Shown: positions 29,022-39,611, counted from the stretch's first letter. The stretch: DNA of 45,556 bases from Mollicutes bacterium (GCA_003557505.1 PWOH01000069.1:1-45556); one strand, 5' to 3'. The notes: generated by a model from the letters alone, not told the origin. A program made the numbers and translations.

Positions 29022-29490
29022 AAAAATATCGTTTGAATTAAATGGACAGTCAATCACAATCACGCTTTCACCCGATCATCGTTTTTTAGATGTGTTACGT
29101 AAACATTTAAATATTGTTGGGCCTAAAGAAGGGTGCGGTGAAGGTGAATGTGGTGCGTGTAGTGTCTTGATGGATGGTTATATTGTCCAAAGTTGTATCT
29201 TACCCCTTGGCAGTGTTCATGGTAAAAAAATCATGACCATTGAAGGCTACCGCGAAACGAAACGTTTTAAAGCATTACAAGACGCATTTTTAACTGAAGG
29301 CGCCTCTCAATGTGGGATTTGTACACCGGGCATGATTATGGCTACGGAGTATTTACTATCCCACAACCCTCATCCCACCGATGAGGAAATTCGTCATGGC
29401 TTGGCGGGTAATCTCTGTCGGTGTACCGGGTATAACATGATCATCAAAGCCATAAAAAGAGCCGCGAAAGAGGGTGAAGGCTTATGGTAG
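29014..29490 (+). CDS. Xanthine dehydrogenase family [2Fe-2S] subunit (set 2)
   Basis: GCGEGECGACSVLMDGYIVQSC; QCGICTPGMIM; GNLCRCTGY. Confidence 0.96.
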   Translation: MSEKISFELNGQSITITLSPDHRFLDVLRKHLNIVGPKEGCGEGECGACSVLMDGYIVQSCILPLGSVHGKKIMTIEGYRETKRFKALQDAFLTEGASQCGICTPGMIMATEYLLSHNPHPTDEEIRHGLAGNLCRCTGYNMIIKAIKRAAKEGEGLW

Positions 29491-30335
29491 AGAATAAGAT
29501 TCCCACATCCTATAATGAAGCCCTTAAGATTTTAGCTACTGGTAGTTATCAAGTGCTCAATGGTGGGACTGATCTGATGGTTCGCTACCGAGGCTGGTCA
29601 GAAACACGGGTAAAATTTAAAAAGAACATGCTTCATATTCATAATTTAGATGAACTGAATTATATAACCAGCAAGGATGAATATATTCACATTGGGGCCA
29701 CAACGACCCATGAAACAATATTGCATCATCCATTGATTCCTGAAATTATGAAAAAATGTCTGCGTGTGTTCGCCTCACCGGCTATCCGCAACATGGGGAC
29801 GTTAGTAGGCAATATCGGCAACGCTTCTCCGGCTGGTGATGCAGTATTAATTGCCTATTTACTTGAAGCCAGGCTTGTAGTAGAAAGCCTGCGTCATCAA
29901 AGAGAAGTCCCAATTGAGGATTTTATTAAAGGACCGGGATCGATTGCGCTTGCGCCTGATGAAATCATTAAAGAAATCTATTTTAAAAAGCTTAATTTTA
30001 ATGCCACGTATTTTACAAAAGTTGGCGGGCGACAATCCGATGCCATCTCGAAGGTTATGTTTGCGGCCGGATACCGTTTGGACGCAGACAAAATTGTCGA
30101 TATAAGAATAGCGATCGGGGCTGTTAGTCCCACTATCATTAAAGATAAAACCATTGAAAAATCCATAAAAGGATACACCTTGAAAAACTTATCTAACCAA
30201 AAATCGATGATTTTATCTCAATATGCGGCCCATATCAACCCAATTGATGATCAACGCTCCAACAAACACTACCGTAAAAAAGTAGCGCTTAATCTTTTAG
30301 AAGCCTTTTTAAATGACATCATTACAAGGAGTTAA
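29484..30335 (+). CDS. Xanthine dehydrogenase family FAD-binding subunit (set 2)
   Basis: LNGGTDLMVRYR; IRNMGTLVGNIGNASPAGDAV; 7-nt overlap with FeS gene. Confidence 0.93.
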   Translation: MVENKIPTSYNEALKILATGSYQVLNGGTDLMVRYRGWSETRVKFKKNMLHIHNLDELNYITSKDEYIHIGATTTHETILHHPLIPEIMKKCLRVFASPAIRNMGTLVGNIGNASPAGDAVLIAYLLEARLVVESLRHQREVPIEDFIKGPGSIALAPDEIIKEIYFKKLNFNATYFTKVGGRQSDAISKVMFAAGYRLDADKIVDIRIAIGAVSPTIIKDKTIEKSIKGYTLKNLSNQKSMILSQYAAHINPIDDQRSNKHYRKKVALNLLEAFLNDIITRS

Positions 30336-30339
30336 TGGG

Positions 30340-32061
30340 ATGGATAAAAAAACACTAATGAAAAAAGCCAAGGGCGAAATGCCTGCACAAACTGTCTTTA
30401 AAAACGGTCGAGTGATTAATGTCTATACCCATGTCATCGAAACCGTGGATATTGCGGTAGAAGACGGGATCATTATAGGGATTGGGACGTATAAGGGTGA
30501 AGAAGAGATTGATCTTCAAAACCGTTATGTCTCGCCGGGATTTCTTGATGGTCATGTTCATATTGAATCATCGATGGTAACGCCTCCACAATTCGCTAGT
30601 ATTATCTTACCAAAAGGCACCACTACGATTATCGCAGATCCGCATGAAATTGCGAATGTGAGTGGCGTTGCCGGGATAGAATTTATGATTAATGCCGCAA
30701 AAAATAGTTTGATGGATGCTTATTTTATGCTTCCATCGAGTGTCCCCGCCACAACGTTTGAAACCGCTGGTGCAAAGATAGGTCCCGAAGATATTCTTGC
30801 TTTGAAAGATAAAGACAACGTTTTAGGCTTAGGTGAAGTTATGAATTATCCCGGCGTTTTATCCGGTGAAAAAGACATTCATGAAAAAATCCAGATTATG
30901 CAAGGAAGACCAATTGACGGTCATGCTCCTAGTGTGATTGGCAATGAACTGAATGCCTATATCCTTGCGGGTGTACAAAGTGATCACGAATGCTCAAGTG
31001 TAGAGGAAATGGAAGACCGTTTGCGCAAAGGCATGTATGTGCATTTACGTGAAGGCTCAGTCACCCGTAATGTCGCAACACTGCTAAAAGGTATAACGCC
31101 TCATAATATGCGTCGAACATTATTTTGTACGGATGATAAACATCCTGAGGATATCAAGCGAGAAGGTCATATTAATTACAACGTGAACTTAGCCATTAAG
31201 ACTGGTATTGATGCGATTGATGCCATTACAATGGCGACTCTCAATGCGGCGGAATGTTATGGTTTAAAACACCTTGGTGCGATTGCCCCAGGAAAACAAG
31301 CAGACTTTTTCACCTTTAATTCACTTGAATCAATCACTCCGATTGATGTTTATAAAAAAGGGACGTTAGTTGCAAGGGAAGGGAAACTATTGATCACGCC
31401 ACAAGCATCAATGGCGCATAACGATGTTCAAGACAGCGTTCATATTGATGCTAAAGCTATAGATTTTACATTGAAACTCTCACAAGATGATGTCCGAGTA
31501 ATCGGACTGATTAAAAACAACATTACAACGAATCATTTAATTCGTAAGGTCAGTGTTGCTCAGGGTGTTTATCACAATAATCCTGAGGATGATATTTTAA
31601 AACTCGCCGTTATCGAACGTCATAAACAGACTAACAATGTCGGTCTTGGCCTTGTTGAGGGATTTGGTATCAAAAATGGCGCCTTGGCAATGACGATTGC
31701 CCATGATTCCCATAATCTTGTGATCGTTGGTGATTCTGATGATGCCATGCGCAAAGCTATGGAGAAAATTATCGCAATTAAAGGTGGCATTGTACTAGTC
31801 AAAGATAATAAAGTAGTGCATGCCTTACCGCTTGAAATTAGTGGAATTATGACTGCTTCATCGCCCGATGATGTTGCTAAAATGCTAGAAAAAATGAAAC
31901 AAACCACAAGAGAAATGGGTCTGAATAAAGCCATTGATGATCCGTTTATTCAGTTGGCTTTCTTATCGCTCCCCGTCATTCCAAAATTAAAACTAACCGA
32001 TCAAGGACTATTTGATGTTGAAACCTTTCAACATGTATCGATTGAATGTGATTCATCATGA
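30340..32061 (+). CDS. ade: Adenine deaminase
   Basis: YVSPGFLDGHVHIESSMVTPPQFA, GTTTIIADPHEIANV, IDGHAPSV, SDHECSS; about 574 aa. Confidence 0.93.
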   Translation: MDKKTLMKKAKGEMPAQTVFKNGRVINVYTHVIETVDIAVEDGIIIGIGTYKGEEEIDLQNRYVSPGFLDGHVHIESSMVTPPQFASIILPKGTTTIIADPHEIANVSGVAGIEFMINAAKNSLMDAYFMLPSSVPATTFETAGAKIGPEDILALKDKDNVLGLGEVMNYPGVLSGEKDIHEKIQIMQGRPIDGHAPSVIGNELNAYILAGVQSDHECSSVEEMEDRLRKGMYVHLREGSVTRNVATLLKGITPHNMRRTLFCTDDKHPEDIKREGHINYNVNLAIKTGIDAIDAITMATLNAAECYGLKHLGAIAPGKQADFFTFNSLESITPIDVYKKGTLVAREGKLLITPQASMAHNDVQDSVHIDAKAIDFTLKLSQDDVRVIGLIKNNITTNHLIRKVSVAQGVYHNNPEDDILKLAVIERHKQTNNVGLGLVEGFGIKNGALAMTIAHDSHNLVIVGDSDDAMRKAMEKIIAIKGGIVLVKDNKVVHALPLEISGIMTASSPDDVAKMLEKMKQTTREMGLNKAIDDPFIQLAFLSLPVIPKLKLTDQGLFDVETFQHVSIECDSS

Positions 32062-33305
32062 AATATGTCAGTCATTATGAATGTGTATTATGTGAAACAC
32101 GCTATCCCAAAACCTATACAGGCAATACCTGTGAACAATGTAGCGATCAAGGAATCCTTGATGTAATCTATGATTATGAGGCCATGAAAGAAACAGTAAC
32201 TTTGCAATATTTTAAGAATAATCCTAAACGATCGCTATGGCGCTATGCCCCGCTAATGAGTGTAGAGCTTAATGATTTTTCACAAACACTAATGGTGGGA
32301 TGGACACCACTATATCGGTCTTATAAACTTGCAAAATCACTAAATATAAACACGCTATATATTAAGGATGACGGTCTGAATCCCACCGGATCCCTAAAGG
32401 ATAGGGCCTCAGTGGTTGCGTGTATGAAAGCCATTGAACAAAACAATCGCATTATTGCCTGTGCCTCAACTGGTAACGCCGCCTCTTCACTGGCTGGGAA
32501 TGCGGCACGTCTTGGGTTAAAAACTGTGATTTTTGTTCCTAAGCGTGTGCCTAAAGGAAAATTGGCACAACTGTATAGTTATGGTGCAGAAGTCATTAAA
32601 ATCGATGGTGATTATCGCGAGGCTTACGCACTATCCAAATCAGCGATTAATACTTTTGGATGGATGAACCGTAATGCCGCAATCAATCCACATTTAGTAG
32701 AAGGTAAAAAAACTGTTGCGTTAGAAATTGCTGAACAATTAGACTTTAACCCACCAGATTGGGTGGTGTGCAGTGTTGGAGATGGGTGTACGATTGCGGG
32801 GGTTTATAAAGGGTTTTACGATTTGATACAACTTGGTCTTATTGAAAAAATACCGCGTTTACTTGGCGTTCAAAGCGAAGGGTGTAACCCGATTTACAAG
32901 GCATTTAAATATGCTAGACCATTGGAGCTAGCATTAGAAAATACGATTGCGGATAGTATTGCCGTGGGTATTCCGCGCAATCCTTTAAAAGCGCTAAAAG
33001 CGATAGAAGCGTCCGGAGGCGCCATGATGAGTGTGAGTGATAACGCCATTTTGAAGGCAGGCAAGATTCTATCATCCCAGGAAGGCATATTTAGTGAACC
33101 TGCCTCGGCGGCTGCTTTAGCCGGACTCATCAAAGCACTGGAACAAAACATCATTACTTCCGATGAAAGGGTTACGATTATCAATACTGGCAATGGGTTA
33201 AAAGATACAGATGCTTACACAGCACAGATGGAGGAGATTCCTTTAATGAAAAATGATCTTGAAACATTTAAAGAGTATTTACAGCGGAAGGGGAGAAAAT
33301 TATGA
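32058..33305 (+). CDS. Threonine synthase-like fold-type II PLP enzyme with N-terminal zinc ribbon
   Basis: CVLCETRY...CEQCSDQG; PLP lysine motif NPTGSLKDRAS; CASTGNAASSLAG. Confidence 0.8.
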   Translation: MKYVSHYECVLCETRYPKTYTGNTCEQCSDQGILDVIYDYEAMKETVTLQYFKNNPKRSLWRYAPLMSVELNDFSQTLMVGWTPLYRSYKLAKSLNINTLYIKDDGLNPTGSLKDRASVVACMKAIEQNNRIIACASTGNAASSLAGNAARLGLKTVIFVPKRVPKGKLAQLYSYGAEVIKIDGDYREAYALSKSAINTFGWMNRNAAINPHLVEGKKTVALEIAEQLDFNPPDWVVCSVGDGCTIAGVYKGFYDLIQLGLIEKIPRLLGVQSEGCNPIYKAFKYARPLELALENTIADSIAVGIPRNPLKALKAIEASGGAMMSVSDNAILKAGKILSSQEGIFSEPASAAALAGLIKALEQNIITSDERVTIINTGNGLKDTDAYTAQMEEIPLMKNDLETFKEYLQRKGRKL

Positions 33306-34666
33306 AACAGATACCTTTTGGTCCTAATTATGATGAAATGCTTCATCCAGAAAAAATTCCAAAGTCCCTCCGACAAAAAGTATTAAATGCTAAATCTGAT
33401 GAATTTAATCCATTAAATTTATTCAATATTACCTGGCGAAAACCGGATGGCGATATTAACCGTGTCGTCTTACCGAAGGCACTTACAGGTATTGAAGCAA
33501 ACATTATTGTGCTTGTGGGCAAAGATTTTCCCAGTGGATCTCATAAAGTCGGCCCAGCTTATTCAACACTTATTGAGGGTGCTGTGGATGGCACCATCAT
33601 ACCAGGAAAACATCATATCTTAGGCCCTTCAACGGGTAATTTCGGCATAGGCGTCGCTTATATTTGTCATTTAATGAAATATGATGCAACAGTCATTATG
33701 CCCGATACAATGAGTAAAGAACGTTACGCCAGAATAAAGCATTATGGTGCAAATCTTGAATTGACACCTGGAACGGAATCCGATGTTATCTTAACATTGG
33801 AGAAGACGCATGAGTTAAATAAAAAAGCGGGAAATGTAGCGCTCGCTCAGTTTGAATTGATGCCAAATTATCGTTTCCATCGTCATGTGACTGGCTACAG
33901 TGCCATTGAAGCGGTTCAAGGCATTGGAAATTCACGGATTGCTTTGTTTGCATCAGCGCCTGGTAGTGCAGGCACACTGGCAGCGGGAGACCAAATTAAG
34001 CAAGCGTTTCCCGAAGCAAAAATCGCCGCACTAGAACCGTATGAATGTTCCACATTAGCGGACGGTGGCAGAGGTCAACATCGCATTGAAGGCATAGGCG
34101 ATAAGATGTGTACGTTAATTCATAACGTATTGAATACCGATTTTATCGCGTTGATTTCAGATGAAGATGCGGTGAAAGGATTAAAAATTCTTCGTGATGG
34201 TAAGTCAGTCTTAGAAAACTACGGGATTAAACCTTCAACAGTTGATGCATTGCGTGATGTTTTTGGTGTGAGTGGTGTTTGTAATGTTTTAGGCGCGATT
34301 AAGATGGCGAAATACTTACGGCTTGGTCCTGAGGAGAACATTGTGACAGTCGCTACCGATGGTTTTGATCGTTATGACAGTGTGATTGAGAGCCTGGATA
34401 AGCGTACGCTGGAAATCAATGATAGTGTGCTCAATCGTTGGTATCAAGACATCTATTTAAAAGCGGATACGTTTAATATTCTCGATACAAGAAGTGATAA
34501 AGCCAAACAACGACTATTTAAACAAAAGGAAGATGATTGGTTGAAATTCGGGTATGAAAAATCATACCTTGATGCAATGAAATCGATGAAATTTTGGGAT
34601 GATGAATATGCCAAACTTCACCATTATAATGAAATGATTCAAAATATGCGGAAAGAGGATGATTAA
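33302..34666 (+). CDS. Fold-type II PLP-dependent enzyme of uncertain substrate
   Basis: [16 protein letters not shown] (PLP lysine), [39 protein letters not shown] overlap with the ThrC-like gene. Confidence 0.75.
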   Translation: MKQIPFGPNYDEMLHPEKIPKSLRQKVLNAKSDEFNPLNLFNITWRKPDGDINRVVLPKALTGIEANIIVLVGKDFPSGSHKVGPAYSTLIEGAVDGTIIPGKHHILGPSTGNFGIGVAYICHLMKYDATVIMPDTMSKERYARIKHYGANLELTPGTESDVILTLEKTHELNKKAGNVALAQFELMPNYRFHRHVTGYSAIEAVQGIGNSRIALFASAPGSAGTLAAGDQIKQAFPEAKIAALEPYECSTLADGGRGQHRIEGIGDKMCTLIHNVLNTDFIALISDEDAVKGLKILRDGKSVLENYGIKPSTVDALRDVFGVSGVCNVLGAIKMAKYLRLGPEENIVTVATDGFDRYDSVIESLDKRTLEINDSVLNRWYQDIYLKADTFNILDTRSDKAKQRLFKQKEDDWLKFGYEKSYLDAMKSMKFWDDEYAKLHHYNEMIQNMRKEDD

Positions 34667-34668
34667 GC

Positions 34669-35883
34669 ATGGACTTTAATAAAGTACTTATTCAAGCGAA
34701 AAAGTATCAAACGGAGATTAATGCGTTTTTGCGAGACATGGTCAGAATTCCTTCGGAATCATGCGAAGAAGGCAAAGTTATCGAGCGAATCAAACAAGAA
34801 ATGGAAAAGGTTGGCTTTGATAAGATTGAAATCGATAAGATGGGCAATATCTATGGCTATATCGGAAAGGGTTCAACGTTGATTGCGATGGATGCTCATG
34901 TTGATACGGTAGGCATTGGTGAAAAGAAGAACTGGACATTTGATCCTTATGAAGGATTTGAAGATGACCGCTATATTGGTGGACGTGGCACGTCTGACCA
35001 AGAAGGTGGTATGGCATCAATGGTTTATGCCGGTAAAATCATCAAAGATTTAAAACTTGAGGAAGATTATACGTTATTAGTGACTGGAACGGTACAAGAA
35101 GAAGATTGTGATGGACTTTGTTGGCAGTATATTATCGAAGAAAACAATATCCGGCCTGAATTTGTGGTTATTACTGAACCGACCTCTCTCAATATTTATC
35201 GTGGACAGCGTGGTCGTATGGAGATCCAAGTTTCGACTTCAGGCATTTCTTGTCACGGGAGTGCGCCGCATCGCGGTGATAATGCGATTTTTAAAATGGG
35301 ACCGATTCTTAATGAACTTCAAACCTTGCATCAGCAATTAAAAGATGATCCGTTTTTAGGCAAAGGGACACTGACAGTGAGTGAAATATATTCTCAATCT
35401 CCATCACGGTGTGCGGTTGCGGATGGCTGCAGTATTTCTATTGATCGCCGTTTAACACATGGAGAAACACATGAAGGAGCCCTTGAGGAAATCCGTAATT
35501 TGCCTTCGGTTAAAGCCGCAAAAGCGACGGTGGAAATGTATCGTTATGAAAAACCTGCCTACACAGGATTAGTCTATCCGACCGATTTATATTTTCCAAG
35601 TTGGCTCATCCCTGAAAACCATGATGCAACGCAGACATTGAAGGAAGGTTATGAGGGATTATTTAAAGATAGTCCCCTCATCGATAAATGGACCTTTTCA
35701 ACCAACGGTGTATCTATCATGGGCCGTTACGACATTCCTTGTATTGGTTTTGGCCCCGGTCATGAAGAAGAAGCGCATGCACCCAATGAAAAAACCGAAA
35801 AAGAACATCTTTGGAAAGCCGCCGCTATGTATGCGGTCATTCCTACCCTATACGTTAGAAACAAAAAGGAGAAAAACAAATGA
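34669..35883 (+). CDS. ygeY: YgeY-like M20 metallohydrolase
   Basis: [52 protein letters not shown]; adjacent to YgeW-like gene. Confidence 0.85.
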   Translation: MDFNKVLIQAKKYQTEINAFLRDMVRIPSESCEEGKVIERIKQEMEKVGFDKIEIDKMGNIYGYIGKGSTLIAMDAHVDTVGIGEKKNWTFDPYEGFEDDRYIGGRGTSDQEGGMASMVYAGKIIKDLKLEEDYTLLVTGTVQEEDCDGLCWQYIIEENNIRPEFVVITEPTSLNIYRGQRGRMEIQVSTSGISCHGSAPHRGDNAIFKMGPILNELQTLHQQLKDDPFLGKGTLTVSEIYSQSPSRCAVADGCSISIDRRLTHGETHEGALEEIRNLPSVKAAKATVEMYRYEKPAYTGLVYPTDLYFPSWLIPENHDATQTLKEGYEGLFKDSPLIDKWTFSTNGVSIMGRYDIPCIGFGPGHEEEAHAPNEKTEKEHLWKAAAMYAVIPTLYVRNKKEKNK

Positions 35884-36863
35884 AACCACTTTTTAAAGGC
35901 AAACATTTTATTACACTCGAAGAATGGGAAAAATCAGAAATTGATAAACTTTTAGAAGTTTCTTTAGAATTGAAAGAAAAGTTCAAAACGAATGTATTAA
36001 CCGACTTTCTCAAAAATAAAACGTCTTTCCTCATGTTTTTTGAACAATCAACCCGGACCAGAAATTCCATGGAAGCCGGGATCGCACAACTCGGCGGTCA
36101 CGCAAACTTTTTGGATACTTCAACCATGCAAATATCCCATGGAGAGACCGGAAAGGATACCGCCATTATATTATCGAGTTATGGACACGGCATTGCATGT
36201 CGGAACTGTTTTTGGACCCTCGGCAACAAATTTATCCGTGAAATGGCTCAGCATGCCACAGTGCCTGTGATGAACCTTCAATGTGATTTATATCATCCTT
36301 TCCAAGGCTTGGCTGATCTGATGACAATCCAAGAAGTCAAACCAAAGTTAAACAACTTAAAAGTGTCGATTATCTGGGCTTACGCAACATCTCACAAAAA
36401 ACCTATCAGTGTCCCCTTAACCCAAAGTTTATTATTCCCGCGGTATGGCATGGATGTAGTTTTAGCGCATCCTAAGGGTTATGAACTGCCTGAATGGGTC
36501 ATCGCCAAAGCGAAACAAAATGCCCAGGAAAATGGTGGACGTTTCACAGTTACCAATGATATGGAATCAGCGTATAAAGATGCGGATATTGTGATTCCGA
36601 AAAACTGGGGGTCTTGGGCGTCCAATACGTCCGATGACGTCATCGATGAAGTCTTAGAAGCCAATAAGCATTGGAAATGTAGTGAAAAAATGATGAAACT
36701 TGCTAAAAAAGATGTTAAGTATATGCATGCGTTGCCAGCTGACCGTGGCAATGAAGTTGAAGATAGTGTCATTGATGGGCCGCAATCGATTGTCTATCAA
36801 GAAGCGGAAAACCGATTACATACTGCCAAAGCTGTCATGGCAATGACAATGGGTGATAAATAA
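35880..36863 (+). CDS. ygeW: YgeW-like (knotted) carbamoyltransferase
   Basis: [75 protein letters not shown]. Confidence 0.85.
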   Translation: MKPLFKGKHFITLEEWEKSEIDKLLEVSLELKEKFKTNVLTDFLKNKTSFLMFFEQSTRTRNSMEAGIAQLGGHANFLDTSTMQISHGETGKDTAIILSSYGHGIACRNCFWTLGNKFIREMAQHATVPVMNLQCDLYHPFQGLADLMTIQEVKPKLNNLKVSIIWAYATSHKKPISVPLTQSLLFPRYGMDVVLAHPKGYELPEWVIAKAKQNAQENGGRFTVTNDMESAYKDADIVIPKNWGSWASNTSDDVIDEVLEANKHWKCSEKMMKLAKKDVKYMHALPADRGNEVEDSVIDGPQSIVYQEAENRLHTAKAVMAMTMGDK

Positions 36864-36864
36864 T

Positions 36865-36901
36865 AAAAACGATGACTACACAATTTGTAGTCATCGTTTT
36901 T
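36865..36901. terminator. Strong bidirectional terminator at the end of the operon
   Basis: Perfect 16-bp stem AAAAACGATGACTACA / TGTAGTCATCGTTTTT with 5-nt loop. Confidence 0.9.
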
Positions 36902-37389
36902 CAATAAAGCGTCTTATTTTTTGATTGGTACTCTTCAAATAATTTCAGGCACTCATCCCGATGCTTTTCTTTAATACTCAATACACTGTGATCGCTGCGA
37001 CCTTTTTCGATAAAAGAATAGATGAAATCATCACGAAATCCAATCGCATCGGCATCTTCAGGCCGACAGCCATAAACAAGGGTTTTAATGTTTGCCCATA
37101 TGATGGCGCCTAAACACATTGGGCATGGGTAAGCTGTGGTATATAGCACACACCCACTTAAATCATGGGAGTTTTTCTTTTGTCCTGCCATTCTAATGGC
37201 GTTAACTTCTGCATGGGCTGTTGGGTCATGATCGCCTAACACAGAATTTGATGAAACGCTTAAAATGGTGCCATCCGCATCAATAATAGCAGCACCAAAA
37301 GGCCCGCCCAAATCTTCATTCATTGTCTTTTTTGCTTGCTTGATTGCTTGTTGCATAATCGATTGGTCATTATGAAGCGTTTTAATCAT
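36901..37389 (-). CDS. guaD: GuaD-like guanine/nucleoside deaminase
   Basis: HAEVNAIR and PCPMCLGAIIW zinc motifs; GGPFGAAI; DADAIGFRDDFIY. ATG at 37389 preceded by gaggtgatc. Confidence 0.75.
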   Translation of the reverse strand: MIKTLHNDQSIMQQAIKQAKKTMNEDLGGPFGAAIIDADGTILSVSSNSVLGDHDPTAHAEVNAIRMAGQKKNSHDLSGCVLYTTAYPCPMCLGAIIWANIKTLVYGCRPEDADAIGFRDDFIYSFIEKGRSDHSVLSIKEKHRDECLKLFEEYQSKNKTLY

Positions 37390-37517
37390 GATCACCTCAA
37401 TTCGGTTACACTTTATTATATCGTTATTTGCAAAAAAGCGCAATGAGTAGCCGTAATCTTAAATTAGCCATTCAATTTTGGGTAATGTATTGGTATAATA
37501 CAAATTGAGGCGATAGT

Positions 37518-38075
37518 ATGAAATCAATCTTAACAAATGTTCATGAAACCATAAAACCTGTTTTACATGATCAAGCAATTGTTATCGATGCGACGATGGG
37601 CCGTGGGAATGATACTTTGTTTTTGGCTCAAAACGCCCAACGTGTTTTTGCCTTTGATATTCAAAAAGAGGCGCTTGAAAGTACTAAGTCATTGTTGGAT
37701 TCTCAAGGGTTAACTAATGTTCATCTCATTAATGATGGTCATGAAAACATGGCGATTCATATCGCTGAGTCCATTGATGTAATTATTTTTAATTTTGGGT
37801 ATTTGCCTAATGGGAACCACCAAATAACGACACAAGTTGATACATCGCTTGAAGCAATTAAACAAGGTCTTGAGTTACTCAAAGTTGGTGGTATAATGGC
37901 GTTGACAATGTACCGTGGTCATGGTGAAGGCTTTAAAGAAAGTAAAGCCATTGAAAACTATTGTCAAGCTTTAAACGCTGGTGTGTATCATGTTTTGAAA
38001 TATCAGTTTATCAATAAGACAAAAAGTCCGTACACATTGTTTATTAAAAAATTGAGGAGTGAAGATAATGCGTGA
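37518..38075 (+). CDS. Class I SAM-dependent methyltransferase (YtqB/rRNA methylase-like)
   Basis: VIDATMGRGNDTLFLAQ motif I; VIIFNFGYLPNGNHQITT. Confidence 0.85.
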   Translation: MKSILTNVHETIKPVLHDQAIVIDATMGRGNDTLFLAQNAQRVFAFDIQKEALESTKSLLDSQGLTNVHLINDGHENMAIHIAESIDVIIFNFGYLPNGNHQITTQVDTSLEAIKQGLELLKVGGIMALTMYRGHGEGFKESKAIENYCQALNAGVYHVLKYQFINKTKSPYTLFIKKLRSEDNA

Positions 38076-38592
38076 ACGTATCGTTGCCGCAACACCGTTA
38101 ATTAGTATGTTTATGTTTTTGTTTAGTGGGTTTGTATTAGATTCTTGGGTAATGGGAATGACCTTTTTCTTATTAATTCCATTGTCGTGGATATTATTGA
38201 GTCGTAATTTCAAACGTCGAATCAATCAAATGATGCCGTTAATTGCCTTGTTGGTATTTTTATGGCTACACTTCGGGTTTGATATGGCGCACCCTGGCTG
38301 GGTGGTGTTTTTCGCCATTCCTATCTCTGATATGGTCCTGAATGGCAAACTCGATGCCAAAAAACTGGTTACGCTTTCGATAACAATTGGGTATATTGTC
38401 CTCGGATTAACACTAGATGATTTTTGGCATCCGGGGTGGTTAATGTTTTTATTGATACCAATCATTAACACATTGTTTTTCCCGGGTCAATCCATTAAGA
38501 TTTATACGCAAGGATCAAAAACCTTCCGCAGCAGTTTCTTTGAATTTGTTGATAAAGATGACACAATTATCGACGATGATGAGCGTTTCTAA
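38068..38592 (+). CDS. Membrane protein of unknown function with three internal repeats
   Basis: Repeats around FGFDMAHPGWVVFFAIPIS and LTLDDFWHPGWLMFLLIPII plus a degenerate first copy; ATG at 38068. Confidence 0.65.
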   Translation: MRERIVAATPLISMFMFLFSGFVLDSWVMGMTFFLLIPLSWILLSRNFKRRINQMMPLIALLVFLWLHFGFDMAHPGWVVFFAIPISDMVLNGKLDAKKLVTLSITIGYIVLGLTLDDFWHPGWLMFLLIPIINTLFFPGQSIKIYTQGSKTFRSSFFEFVDKDDTIIDDDERF

Positions 38593-38650
38593 GCATGATT
38601 TCACACCACCTAAGCAAGCAATGTTACACTATACTTAGGTGGTGATTTTT

Positions 38651-39589
38651 ATGGAAAAAGCAATCTTCGCAGGTGGGTGTTTTTGGTGTATGGTAGAACC
38701 TTTTGACTCGCTGCCTGGCATCGAGAAAGTCGTATCGGGTTATACCGGTGGAACGACAAAACATCCAACCTATCAAGATGTAAAATATGGGGGTCATGGT
38801 CATGTAGAAGCCGTAGAAATAACCTTTGACTCCACTGTAATGCCTTATGAAAAACTCTTAGATATGTTTTGGCGCCAAATTGACCCTACGGATGATGGGG
38901 GGCAGTTTGCGGATCGTGGCAAAAGTTATCAAACAGCGATTTTTTATACAACCAGCGAACAAAAGAAAAAAGCGCAGCAATCCAAGAAAGCCTTAGAAAA
39001 ATCCAATATATTTTCTAAGAGGATTGTAACCCCCATTGTAAAAGCTAAGCCCTTTTATCCTGCCGAAACAGAACATCAAGATTTTTATAAAAAAAATCCT
39101 TATCATTACAAACAGTATAAAAAAGGGTCAGGCCGCAGTGAATTTTTAAATAATACCTGGGTAAAACCCTCTAAAAATCAACTGCGTAATAAGTTAACTC
39201 CAATGCAGTTTTATGTGACCCAGGAAAACGGCACAGAACCCGCGTTTGATAATGAATATTATAATAATGATCAAGAAGGTATCTACGTCGATCTTATCAG
39301 TGGGGAAGTCTTATTTACGACCAATGAACAATACGATGCTGGATGTGGCTGGCCTTCATTTACAAAGCCAGTTAAACGAATGGATGAAAAAAGTGACTTA
39401 TCCCATGGTATGCGTCGTGTGGAGATTAGAAGTCCATCTTCAGATGCTCATTTAGGCCATGTTTTTGATGATGGCCCTAAAGAATCTGGGGGCTTAAGAT
39501 ATTGCATTAACTCCGCATCGCTGCGTTTTATTCCTAAGGATGATTTAGAAGACGAAGGCTATGGAGAGTATCGTCGTTTATTTGATTAA
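38651..39589 (+). CDS. msrAB: Bifunctional peptide-methionine (S/R)-S-oxide reductase
   Basis: [12 protein letters not shown] (MsrA); [33 protein letters not shown] (MsrB). Confidence 0.96.
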   Translation: MEKAIFAGGCFWCMVEPFDSLPGIEKVVSGYTGGTTKHPTYQDVKYGGHGHVEAVEITFDSTVMPYEKLLDMFWRQIDPTDDGGQFADRGKSYQTAIFYTTSEQKKKAQQSKKALEKSNIFSKRIVTPIVKAKPFYPAETEHQDFYKKNPYHYKQYKKGSGRSEFLNNTWVKPSKNQLRNKLTPMQFYVTQENGTEPAFDNEYYNNDQEGIYVDLISGEVLFTTNEQYDAGCGWPSFTKPVKRMDEKSDLSHGMRRVEIRSPSSDAHLGHVFDDGPKESGGLRYCINSASLRFIPKDDLEDEGYGEYRRLFD

Positions 39590-39611
39590 AAACACCGCAT
39601 TGCGGTGTTTT
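39588..39611 (+). terminator. Terminator after msrAB
   Basis: AAAACACCGCA-TTGCGGTGTTTTATTT. Confidence 0.8.

Noticed and set aside
17132-36863. Selenocysteine-encoding UGA within operon enzymes
   Set aside because: All reading frames are complete without in-frame UGA readthrough; selenium use, if any, would be as a labile cofactor and cannot be seen here.
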